Below are positions 10,421 through 21,112 of a stretch of DNA of 64,000 bases, one piece after another; position 1 is the stretch's first letter, and the number at the start of each line of letters is the position of its first letter. The position numbers and the translations under genes were made by a program. The notes beneath the pieces are model-generated. The model had not been told where the DNA came from. It saw only the letters and a program-made list of their open reading frames with translations, and ran no database searches. Origin of the DNA: Halicephalobus mephisto (lineage: Eukaryota; Nematoda; Chromadorea; Rhabditida; Panagrolaimidae); NCBI GenBank assembly GCA_009193035.1, contig SWDT01000091.1:102866-166865 (forward strand). Direction: 5' to 3'.

Positions 10421-11866
10421 TTAAAATCTATTAAATTTAGATCTTTTTTGACAACAAGTAGCTGTACATTCGTCAGTGTCCACGGTTGTTGGTCTCGCGA
10501 CCTCGTTCTTCATAGAAGTTCTGGTTCCTTTTGGTTGGTAATCCTTGTTGTTAGTATTGACTTTATAAGGAACTTTATAAAGCACAATTCTGGCTTCTTC
10601 TTCAGACTCCACAAGCAAGTCACCAGCATAGGCCAGACCGTACTGAAACATCTCCAACACATTAATCCTAAAGAAACCACTTACGAAATCAATTCTAGCA
10701 CAGTCATCTTTGAAAAATAATTCTATGCCGTAAACTGTCTTGTTGGATTTTCCACGAAGATAGTAAAGTTTTGCTTTGGGAGGATACATTTTTAGGTTTT
10801 TTATAGGATTAAGGATATCCACAAATGATTTATTTGAAGGAAGGTACCCATAAGTGGGATCATAGACCATCTGAAGACCCGGACAACCATAGTCACAATT
10901 GAGTCCCACTGCTTCGACTCCAATAGGCATAGTTCTCTAAATTACATTACTGTGAAAATTTAGAAATTATAATTATTGCGAAATTTTCTCAAAATTTGAA
11001 GCATTTTAGAAATTTCTAAAATCTTGGATTTCAGATATTTTAAATCCTTACAGAGTTCTGGGACTTTCAATAAGCTCCTAAAAAATCCGAAACATTCTAA
11101 CAAATCCTGGGAAATTTTAGAAGCTTCTACAGTATACTATGTATGTTATTTAAAAAATCATAAAAATTAGAACAAAATTGTTTTGGTAGGGATTTCTGGG
11201 ACTTTTTAGAAACTAAAATAGTCTACAGTTTTGGTTTTTTGTAAATTATTTTGTAATTAATTTTTGGAACTGTTTTGTTTCGGTAAATTTAGAAACAGCT
11301 GGATTGAGGTTATATGATATAAAAACCTCTATTTACTTCTAGAAATTAATAATTATATATAAAAATATAAATATTTGAAGAACACCAACACCCAAAGTAT
11401 TTCATAAAAAATTATTTTGTAATTTTAAATTTTCAAAGTTCAATGAACTCACCGTTTCATAAGTGAACTTGAATTCATAACTACTGTAATTCCCGAGAAT
11501 GTTCTTCATCTTGTTGGTACCGTAGTAACTTCCCTGAATACCCGATTTGGAAGACGGTTGGTCGTTCTGACAAACGTGAACAAAACTTTTTTCATCGTCT
11601 CCGCATTCTGGATCGACGACGTTCGGATCGTTGGTTAAGTAGCAAAAACAGATTCTGGGATACTCCTTTTTTTCGTCCGTAGAATTCGTACATTGACGAG
11701 CATCAAGTCGAATAAAAAAAGCTTCTTCAGTGGTGATGAAATATTTGCCCGAGGCGGAATACGCAGTACCGTTGAATTCTGTGTACTGACGAGTGAATCC
11801 CTCAAGCCGGGAGGGTTGCTGTCCGAAAACTAGGATCACTAGCAGGAAGAAAATAACCAACTTCAT
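10421..11866 (-). CDS. Secreted protein of unknown function
   Basis: Two exons, 11866-11453 and 10936-10421, join in phase (309 aa); the intron is about 516 bases. The start MKLVIFFLLVILVFGQQ is a clear signal peptide. The first exon has paired cysteines (CTN, CFC, PECGDD, CQND) and several N-glycosylation sequons (NGT, NST, NYS). The second holds CDYGCPG and ends in a basic Cys-containing tail (CTATCCQKRSKF). No family recognised. The pattern suggests an extracellular disulphide-bonded, glycosylated protein. The exon pairing rests on phase and splice signals only; the second exon also opens with its own ATG (MPIGVEAVG), so two separate genes remain possible. Confidence 0.6.
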
Positions 11867-12758
11867 TACTTATAAAAGAAACAAATAAAATTTTGTCGAC
11901 GATAATTCCGGCAACGTCATGCTAAAATAGGGAAAATTTACATTTTTCATATATCAAAATTACTTTTTTCTCGAAAATAAACAGGAAATAATTACAGTTT
12001 TAACATATAAAAGTTAACTTCAATGAAATTAATTGAAAATTGAAATTAATTTCCGTAACTTTTAAATTTTAAAAAATCAGATTTTTTAGATAAAGAAAAA
12101 ACTTACTTTTTTAGGCCATTTTGAACCAATAACACCGAACTCCTCTTCCTCCATTCCGACAACATTGGAACATAGAATATGAGCTAATCCAAAAGGAAAA
12201 ATCCTAATTACTACTGTCATAGAAACAAAAAATATTAGAAAATTTCGCAATCAAACAAAACCAGAGCGAGTTCTTCGTTATCAATAAAAAAAATTAATTT
12301 GGCAATTACTTCACCAAAGAAAAATAATCCCAATTTTTTTCATTTTTTTTGAAAAATTTGGCCTAGTTTATGTCAGTTTGAGGAAAATCTGACCTAATTT
12401 GTACGAAATCGTTGAATATTTTTATTTTAGGCCAAATTCGTCAGCAAATTCCTCGACTTATATATCAAGTAGAAGAATTTCGTTCTTAACTATGCCTTCC
12501 TACTGAAGACTTCTGGTTATTCTTGTCGGATATTTAGATGTAAAGAAGATTCAAGAAGGAATGTAAGAGGATAGAATATATCAGATCCACTTCCATATTG
12601 ATGTTTTTTCTGACTCCAAGGAAACCTAAATCCGCTACCACGATTTCCACATGATGTCCCGATTGAATCTCATAGAAAAACGAATATTTCCAGGTAACTT
12701 TTTATATAAAATCTTTTCAAATTTTATTCATTATGCTTGAATATGGCTGATCTGGTTT
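11867..12758. other. Spacer between secreted-protein gene and spe-39-like gene
   Basis: AT-rich. The missing C-terminal half of the SPE-39 homologue was looked for here and not seen. A 38-codon minus-strand frame (12220-12107) ends at a good donor, but no in-phase partner was found. Nothing else recognised. Confidence 0.5.
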
Positions 12759-14152
12759 TTAATTATTTCTCATTGCACGTGAGCTGTTGGGGATCTGACT
12801 CTCCAGGAGGTCAACGTAGTCCCTGATATAACCCGCTTCGCGGGAGAGAGTCGGATCGCTGAACCCGCTTACAAGGCACTTTTTCAAGGCTTGAATCTTG
12901 GATTCTGGTTGACGTTTCTTACAAGCTATCGAGAACTCCAACATGGCCGCTTCGTCGCTTCTCCCCAAGGAAAAAAGTGATTCAATTAATTCTTCATGTT
13001 CTCCAGATTCCTTCAGAAAAGACATGTAAGCATTCGCTGCTTCTGGTTTGAAAAGCAAAATTTCCCGGAATATTCTGTTTATTAGGGTATTTTTTAGGAA
13101 AAGAACAACCTAAAATTTTAAATTTTAAAAACAGGAAAATTAGTTTTAAAGTTTCACCCTAGTGATGACGTCACGATCTAGTGTCTCGATAGCTGCATCC
13201 AGGAGCTCGACCTTCTGTTCTCTTGACCGATAAAAGTCCAAAATCACTGGTTCGCAATTCCGGAGCCGCTTGATCGTGTCAGAAACAGAAGGAGCTCTGT
13301 AGCGTTCTAGTCTTACATGCTGAAAAATTAAAATTTTATATTCTAAAATTAATTATTACACTTTTGGAGGTTTGATAGGGGATAATGAAGATGAATGGGA
13401 AATTGTATAAACTTAAGTGGAAATTGTGGCAAAAAGTCGGAAAATCGGGCTCAAATTTTGGAAATCAGGGACTTGTCGGGTTTTCAGACCACGAAATTAA
13501 TTAAAATTTAAATAATAAACTTAAAAATGACAGTAGCACTTACCTCCAGATGCTTCTGAAGTTTCTTATGTTCGCTCTTCAGTCTGGAATAATCCAGATA
13601 AACCGTGGCTTCAGAATTGTAGGACCCAATGCTGCCTTCAGAAACCATACTAGCAGTGCTGAATGGAATTTTGTGCGTTCCATTGGCCTAAAATAATAAA
13701 AAATGAAACAACTACAAAAAATCACAAAAAATAAACAAACTTTTTCATCACCGAAACTGGAACAGCTATCATTAAAGTTCTGCAACGGCAAATCCAGCCT
13801 TCTGACAGGCGTAGATGTCACAGAAATCTTCGAAGCAAATTCAAATTCACTCAAGGGTTTTTCACTTTCGGCAATGGAACTAGTTTCGTCGTTCTGAGCC
13901 ACCGCGGATCCAGTGAAGTTGTCTCTGCTCTCGGCCAGCTGGTCTAGTGCATGTCTGGCTTCGTTCTGGAAAACTTCCATATATCAAATTCCACCAACTA
14001 GCTATGACAATACAGTGAAAACAAAAATCAATATATAAACAACTCACAGCAACGTCTTTCGGATCTTCGAAAATGGAAGCACCCGCAGAACTGGATTGAT
14101 TCCAATAACTGTCCTCCGGGTCGTCGAAGGTAAATTTTTTGTGAACATCCAT
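12759..14152 (-). CDS. spe-39: SPE-39/VIPAS39 homologue, C-terminally short
   Basis: Five phase-0 exons: 14152-14048, 13965-13741, 13687-13544, 13319-13158 and 13109-12759 (328 aa). SPE-39/VIPAS39 partners the Sec1/Munc18 protein VPS33B in endolysosomal trafficking; in worms it is needed for sperm organelle formation. Seen: an N-terminal KFTFDDPEDSYW block like the vertebrate FTFDDEDDE segment, a Ser-rich linker, then SVSDTIKRLRN, LDRDVITRVVLFLKNTL, a helical region with EEHEELIESLFSLGR-like spacing, and YVDLLESQI. These align in order with VIPAS39 (SPSDTVRRLRK, GNVITAVLIFLKRTL, YTLLERQI). The human protein continues for about 200 residues past that point; here the frame ends after 10 more codons. 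Truncation, a lineage-specific short form, or unseen exons are all possible. Confidence 0.85.
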
Positions 14153-14947
14153 GGCTAGATTACGTCAGATAAGATAGAGGAATGGTAGATATATGAAATA
14201 ATTATAAAATATACATCTGAGAAAGTGATTTTTAAAGATTCTTAAAAATGCGCTGTTTGTCCACGAAAGGAACAAGTCGGAACGTCGACGAAGAGCAAAC
14301 GCGCGGGAATTTGAATGATTAATATCTCCAAGTGGTCTTCAGTACTAGGTTTTTGGAACACGATATCAGTAAAGTCAGGTCATAAATACCAAAAACCTAG
14401 GATAATGTGTCGATTTAAGAGTAATTTAGGTAAATTTGAATTTTTATGAAGTTTTTATGTAAAATTTTAGGTATTTTTAGATTTGAAAAAACATTCAGAA
14501 TAAGGATAACGAGATCTGTAGATTCAGAATCTGAAATCAAACTTGGACATTAGTTTGCAGAATTCGAAGACTCAGAAACCTGGATTCTGAAGGTTGAAGA
14601 TTAGCGAATTTAAAAAATAAAGTTCGGTCAATTTTGGTTTTTTTAGGATAATATAAAACAGAAACTTCCAACTTCTGATGTCATGCCAGAATGGAAAATT
14701 CCGAAACATAATTTTTCACTTATAAATCTAAAATCTAATTTCGAAATCTATTCTGAATTGTCCTTGTTCGAATCTAAAGACATCCAGAATTTCGCATCAA
14801 GAATCCATGAAATTCACAAAAGCAGTTAAAATAGCTTTGGAAAATTATCACAAAAAATAATTTAGAATTTGTGTTTTTTTATTCCACAAAATGAATAATT
14901 TCCGTTTGATTACAGTCGAAAAAACTAATTAATGTTTATTTCATAAT
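14153..14947. other. Spacer upstream of spe-39-like gene
   Basis: Holds the probable promoter of the spe-39-like gene. A GC-richer patch at 14255-14345 (tgtccacgaaaggaacaag, gcgcgggaatttgaatg) is the only distinctive sequence. The rest is AT-rich. Confidence 0.5.
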
Positions 14948-15530
14948 TTAAACTTTGTTTATAATCAAATCACAAAAGTAATCCGTATCACAAGCTCCAT
15001 ATTGACAAATAACAGGCTTGGCGTTTTCTGATCTTCCAAGTTTACTGAGGAACTTCCAATTGAATCCAAAGTAATTTTTGAAATAACCGTACTTTCCGCT
15101 GTTATTTGTAACCGGTAGAAATGTGCCAAACGGACACTTTGTGTTTTTGTAGTTGTACCAGTTCCAGATTCCTTTATCGAAAATAGCTCCGATTGTAAAA
15201 TTTCTTTTTCCCGGGTAAGTATTGAGTGATAATTTTGTCAATGATGAAATCAAATTTTTGAGAACTAGTTATAAAAACTACGATTCCAGGATTACAACTG
15301 GATGGTGCAAATGATGGATCAATAATTACGGGAGATCCCTGTAAACAGTCCGCCGAGAGTTGTTATTTTAGCAGTGTTACCCATGAAAAAACTCATGTTT
15401 ATTCCAACCGTCAGATCCACATAACAGTCACTATATAAAGCAGTAATCGGTTCATTGGAACATACTGTACTTCTGAAATCAGCGAAATCTGGGATAAAAG
15501 AAGCAACAAAGAAGAAGCTCAGGAAAAAAA
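14948..15530 (-). pseudogene. Decayed secreted-protein gene (C-type-lectin-like fold possible)
   Basis: Read on the minus strand, a signal-peptide-like stretch (FFLSFFFVASFIPDF) near 15530 is preceded by an in-frame stop and has no Met. It continues into a Cys-containing segment (VCSNEPITALYSDCYVDL). The frame then has to shift near 15330 to continue as SFAPSSCNPGIVVFITSS. It shifts again near 15210 to reach the terminal frame NFTIGAIFDKGIWNWYNY and ICQYGACDTDYFC. Lost start plus two frame changes without introns imply a pseudogene. The IWNWYNYK plus Cys pattern is reminiscent of nematode C-type-lectin-like domains, but this is weak. Confidence 0.55.
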
Positions 15531-16310
15531 CTTACCGTTTCCTTCGATTTCTTATGTAGAAGAATGATACTTTAAAATCTTATATTTAAACTTATCTATA
15601 ATTTATTTATCATACAAAAAGGTTGGATTTTGATAACCTATTCAATCCTAAAAACGATTCTCATCTCTAAAAAGGATTAATTTTTATTTGTTAGTGATAA
15701 TGAATAGCATTCAAAAAATAAATTCAAGTTACTATCGGGAAAATAATATTAAAAACAAAAAATTTACAATATACCTGTTTTAAGAAATTTAAAAACAAAA
15801 AATTTATAATATAACTGTTTTAAGAATATTAAAAACAAAAAGTATAACTGTTTTTAGAAATTTAAAAAGAAAAAGTATAATAACTGTTTTAAGAAATTTA
15901 AAAAGAAAAAGTATAATAACTGTTTTAAGAAATATGGTAAGTACCCGATCAGCGAGCTGCTACTGTTCTGTCGAAAATACAGAAAAACATTCTTTATCTG
16001 CTTAATTAAAACAATTTTTTTCGTTTGTAAATTTTCTTATATCGTGTTTTTTAATTAAATTTAATCACCCAAATTTGAGATTTGAGTCGATAAACGAATT
16101 AATCAATCGAATTTTTCACAATTGTGTTGATAGTAAGAAAGTAGTCGATTACTGTAGAATTTGAGAAAAACTAAATAACTGAAAAATTTTTTTCGAATTT
16201 TAAGAAATAAATTTTCCATAAAAAACATTTTGGAAAATGTTTTAAAATTTCGAAAACAGAATTAATAAATACTTTAATAATACTCAATTTTAACAAAAAT
16301 AAAAATAAAA
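15531..16310. repeat. Spacer with about 45-bp tandem repeats
   Basis: At about 15745-15935 the phrase taactgttttaagaaatttaaaaa with a short aaaagtataa linker recurs about five times with slightly varying unit length. The remainder is AT-rich and unremarkable, with the 3' end of the finger-protein gene at its edge. Confidence 0.65.
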
Positions 16311-19006
16311 TTAATCTATTTGAATAACTTCAATGTTGTTTGATTTTGGATGATTTTCGATTTTTGAACATCCTTCACAATGTCGATCCTCAAAAACTCT
16401 CACATGAGCCCGAACTACAGAGTCATGATTAAGACAGTTCTGACAAAAATAAACTTTTTCTTCTGGTCCAGAAAGAACTCCACTATCAAAACAGAAATAT
16501 TTCCGATCATTGACAAAAAGTAAATTATCACGAATTTGGAACTTTAAACCGTCAGAAACTGGAGAAAGAGGATTAGTTGGAATACATTGGGATAAATGGG
16601 AAGAAGTAGTCTTAATCTCCCCGTTGACGATCTTGATGAACATTTGATATCCATGTTCTTGACAGAACTGACAGACAAATCCATCTTTGAATGGGACAAA
16701 TTTTCTGACTAATTCTGGATTGTTTTTGTCATGTATCGTTAGCTGAATGCCATCAGAACTCTCTTGATTCTTTTCCTTCTTCTTGTTAAGTTCATCAGGA
16801 TCGGAATGATCTTCTTCTTCCATTTCCATGTCTTCCATCTGTTCAATTCCTTGCTTCGGACCTTCCTTATTCTGTTTCAACGGCTTGCAATCTGGCAAAT
16901 GTTCGTAGATGATTGAAAGATGGCCCTTGTCATAGATAAGTTTGACTTCTCTTCCGTGTTGATGACAATACTCACAAACACATTCATTCAGTTCATTATT
17001 TAACTGGAGGAATTTTCGGACGTAAACACTGTCATTCGGTTCCTTGATGAAAATAGAATCGATATCGTTGTCGCTTATAATCCGTCTTCTAATATTATTT
17101 GGCGATTGATAAATCGGAAGCTGTGGAGTATTCTAAAAATGAATAATTTTAAATTAAAATTAAAAAATCTAAATTAACGTTATGTTATGATAGAAACTAT
17201 ATTGTAAAAACAACACCCTAAGAGATGGCCTGAATATCAGGGATCTTAATATACTGTAGGACATGAATGAAACTATTGGTGGTAGTTGTGGAAGAGATAT
17301 ATAATAATTGCTATCTGAGTCTTATTTGTTCCAATGAAGATTATTACTATATTTCTGCTTCCTATCCGTTAGGACAGAAACCATACTAGAAACAACACCG
17401 AAAGAGATAGCCTGAATATCAGGAATTGTAGAATATTGTAGAGCATGAATGAAACTATCAGTGGTAGTTGTGGAAGAGATATATAATAATTGCTATCTGA
17501 GTCTTATTTGTTCTAATAAAGATTATTAATATACTTCTGCTTCCTATCTGTTAGGACAGAAACCATACTAGAAAAATAACATCCGAAGAGATAGCCTGAA
17601 TATCAGGGACCTTAATATACTGTAGGACATGAATGAGACTATAGGTTATCTTTTATGTGAGTGGAAATATAATAATTGTCAGTGTCTTATTGCTGAGTGA
17701 AGATTACTATTATGCTTCTGTTTTCTATCTTAACAGTTAATTTTTAATCATTGTAACCCTATCTATTAATAAATTACTTTTATGATAGAAACCATACTAG
17801 AAAAATAACATCCGAAGAGATAACCTGAATATCAGGGACCTTAATATACTGTAGGACATGAATGAGACTATAGGTTATCTTTTGTGTGAGTGGAAATATA
17901 TAATAATTGTCAGTGTCTTATTGTTGAATAAAGGCTATTATTATACTTTCATTTCCTATCCTAACATTAATGGATTTTTGGTAGTTTTACAATAAAGGAC
18001 GATTTTTAATTTTTATATGAAAACAAACCATGTTTGAAAAGCTTTTAACAGCTAACTTTCTCTTCATTAACTGTGATTTATTTTGATAGTTTTTCTTTGT
18101 TTTTTCAATCCACTTCTGACATTCGGCTTCATCCATGGGACGACATCTCAGATCATGTTTATCATTTTCGAATTTCAACATAAATTTCTCTTTTTCGGAC
18201 ATGTTGGATGAGAAAACAGAAATCGAAAGACCTTTCCTTTTGCATTTGGAACATATATACTGTTGAATTTCATCATTCTTCACAAAAATACCGGAGTTAT
18301 TAATTTTTTTGTTAACTCTACGGTAAATTCGTTTTAAATTTTGTTTTTCATCAACGATGAGGTATCTTGGGTCGTCGTTATAAAACTTAAAACTGCTTTT
18401 GTCGACTTCCTAAAATTGTAAAAATATAGTTTAAAATAAAGTTTGTTGTGAAATTGTCTCAATACGAACTTTCAGAACACTTTACCAAATTTCAGAATTT
18501 TGGTTTTATCTATCGATTTTCAGTTTCTATTAGATTCCAGAAGCTTTCTTTAGATCCTTAAAAATTCTAAGAACTTTCGTAGAATTCTGACCTTATTATA
18601 TGAATAAATTTAGGAGAGTTAAACAGGGAATTAAACTCACAGTTAGACTAGAAAAAGGTACTAGTCTATTAGTATGCTGTAATGGTGGATCTGCAGATTG
18701 TGGAGATGGGTTAGTATGCTGTGATGGTGGATTTGCAGGTTGTGAAGATGGGTTAGTATGCTGTGGTCGTGAATTTACAAGTTGTGGTGATGGATTAGTA
18801 CTTTCGCTAAGGCATATGATGTCATCATCAGCATCTTCGTTATTTCCTGAAAGATTTGCAGATCCATCAACACAACAATTGGAGTCAGATATCGTTGGAA
18901 AAATTTTTATAACTTCAATACCTTGTGAGTCATCTTGTAGATTTGTCAAGATATCCTGGATTACATTTCTCGAAGATACGGATCCTGAATCTTTGTCTTG
19001 TTCCAT
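16311..19006 (-). CDS. Four-module CxxC...HxxxC putative zinc-finger protein
   Basis: Three phase-0 exons, 19006-18641, 18409-18029 and 17132-16311, give 522 aa. Residues 1-122 are acidic and then a Pro/Gln/Ser/Thr-rich stretch with repeated TNPSPQ/HTNPSSQ. Four modules follow, each with CxxC then HxxxC: C175/C178/H207/C211, C302/C305/H327/C331, C403/C406/H428/C432 and C479/C482/H500/C504. Loop lengths are 28, 21, 21 and 17. A segment with an aromatic-basic theme (RKF, RKYF) precedes each finger. An acidic run (EDMEMEEED) lies between modules 2 and 3. The arrangement suggests a Zn-binding, perhaps nucleic-acid-binding, protein. No named family is recognised; FLYWCH or transposase-derived fingers are possible relatives. 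Intron 2 is filled with a 190-bp tandem repeat. Confidence 0.7.
17160..17965. repeat. About 190-bp tandem repeat, four diverged copies, in an intron
   Basis: Each unit contains agagat..cctgaatatcagg, then atactgtaggacatgaatga, then atataataattg and a tcttatt..agattatta segment. Units start near 17185, 17375, 17560 and 17785. A partial copy (agtctgaatatcagagagc...ggatactgtaggatatga) lies at about 20065-20115, so the sequence is also dispersed. Confidence 0.85.
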
Positions 19007-19016
19007 AGCAATCTGA
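19007..19016 (-). promoter_or_regulatory. Acceptor adjacent to the finger-protein start
   Basis: On the minus strand tttttcag/attgct lies six bases upstream of the ATG at 19006. This is a probable spliced-leader trans-splice site and supports that start over the longer upstream frame. Confidence 0.6.
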
Positions 19017-21112
19017 AAAATATAAATAATAAAAATAATAAACAAAACAAAGTAATTTTTCTTATATAATTTCCACATTAATATAATAAAAAAATTCGGA
19101 TAATTTTCAATAACTTTAAAAATCAAAAAATTATAAATTAAAACAACTTTAATTTCAAATTAAATTAAAAATTTGACATTTATTAACTTCTGTTTGAAAA
19201 TCCAAAATTAAATAAAAATAAAAATAACGAAATTTTTAAAATTAAATCACGAAAAAAATTATTTTTAATTATTTTGTAATTATTTCGTCATTATCGAATT
19301 TTACTTAATTACACTATTTTTTAATTAAATTATTATTTTTATTTAAAAATCCTCATAAAATTTTTAATTATAATAAATTTTAAATTATTATTTAAATTAT
19401 TTTGTAAATTCTAATTTAAAAAAATCAATATATTCAATATCGGTCTTGACAGGTACGGTAATTTCGAAATATTTGAAGGATTCTGATTTTCGATTTTTTT
19501 ATATTTAATAAATAAAAATTAAAAATTTAGAAAAAATTTAGCGAAAATTAAAGTATAAATAATCATTTTTTCGTGTTCGAATCGCTGTTTGATTTTTTTG
19601 GAAAAAAAAATTGATAAAAATCATGTGATTTAAGATAATATTTAAAAAAATATATTTTCAAAATATTAAATTCTCATATAAAATGAATTTATGTGAAAAA
19701 AACGAAAATCCTAAAATTTTCGAAAATCCGCATTGAAGAATTTTGTAAAAATATAATTTTTAATTTCTGTGAAAATACAATGTTGGAAAATGAACTAAAC
19801 TACGAATTACAAACTACACAAAAACTGTAACTTTTAATTCTGTAAAAATTACGAAATGTAACATAATCGTCACATTTGTCTTTAATATTTGTTTTTTTTG
19901 ACGAAAATTATAACTTAATAAAGAGGATCAAAGTTGCTGATTTTTCGAGCCAAACTAATTCAAATTTAAATTCTTGATTTTCAAAGTTCGATTCTAAAGT
20001 TTGAAATCGACAACTCTGGTGACGATTTCCGTTTGTTACTGAACCAAAAGCTATGCTTTTTATGTGTAGAAGTAACAGTCTGAATATCAGAGAGCTTGGG
20101 ATACTGTAGGATATGAGCTAGGCTCTTTGTTGTTATTTTATTTTCTATAACTTTACCGAGCCGATGTTCAAACTATAACAATATATGATTAGATTACAAT
20201 TAACCTGTGTTTGATGTCTGATTCTGATTCCCAGCTTGTCCTCTATTGTCCATGTGTTCGGAGAACTTGTTGAGGCTATGTCTTCACAATCCCTCAGGCA
20301 GTCTGTGATGATTCTTGTTTCTTATTTGTTCGTAATATTATGTCATTGTTGAGGTAGAAGTTGGTCCTGACACGACTAAAACAAGAATTGCTCACATGCG
20401 GGGCACCGTAAGAAAGTTGTTTTTGGTTTGTGGTCTAACCTCCGTACAAAGCCTATTATTGACAAGGATCCCTATTATTCGTGGCTCCCATTTCCCATAT
20501 TGTCGAGGACCAACCCAGGAACCACAACAATATTTTGTATATCCTTGGAATCTACTGTACCTGATTATTCTGATACAAGTTTTTTAACTGGTTAGAAATC
20601 TAGTTCCTCGGTCGTAATCCAACTAGGATCTCATGATTCCCAATCACATGCACTACCGAGGATTCCGTTGTTATGTATCAAAAAATTGACTGATCTTAGA
20701 TTGTACTTTGCTTATTGTCCTGGTAAATATTCATACATCACTTTCATTTCTATCCTGAGATATAAGTTCCATTTTTATTGATCAAAAATAAACGTTTAAT
20801 TATCGGTTTTTTCTTATTTAAAAGCAATTTTTCATGTGACAATTCTCAACCAAAGATCGATTTTAAACTTCTGATAAAATCGCTATCAAATTTAATCAAT
20901 TTTTTCATCCATGTTCGGATTTGATTTTCATTTTTTATTTTTATTCGACCAAATAATATGCTTCCAATAATTGAGATAACAGTTCAGATCAAGAATGGAT
21001 CAACTTTTGGGAATAAAAAATGAAATATTAAGTGTCACGGGTAAATGTATGTTCTAGCACTGTTGGATAAAACTGAGATTAACGAATTGTGGACATAAAT
21101 GACAAACACGTC
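19017..21112. other. Spacer between finger-protein and KASH-protein genes
   Basis: 19140-19700 is very AT-rich. 19850-20065 resembles the right end of the TIR element at 3825-4430. 20065-20115 is a partial copy of the 190-bp intronic repeat. 20360-20700 is a GC-richer stretch beginning with the recurrent motif ggtcctgacacga; it has no convincing gene and could be a retroelement relic. The 3' end of the KASH gene lies at the right edge. Confidence 0.55.

Noticed and set aside
12107..12220. 38-codon minus-strand frame (MTVVIRIFPF...) ending at a good donor
   Set aside because: The only nearby acceptor puts it into a frame that stops soon and disagrees with the secreted-protein gene; likely chance, though a first exon is not excluded.
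20396..20587. 63-codon plus-strand frame in a mixed-composition stretch
   Set aside because: No domain or splice context; the region looks more like a repeat relic than a gene.
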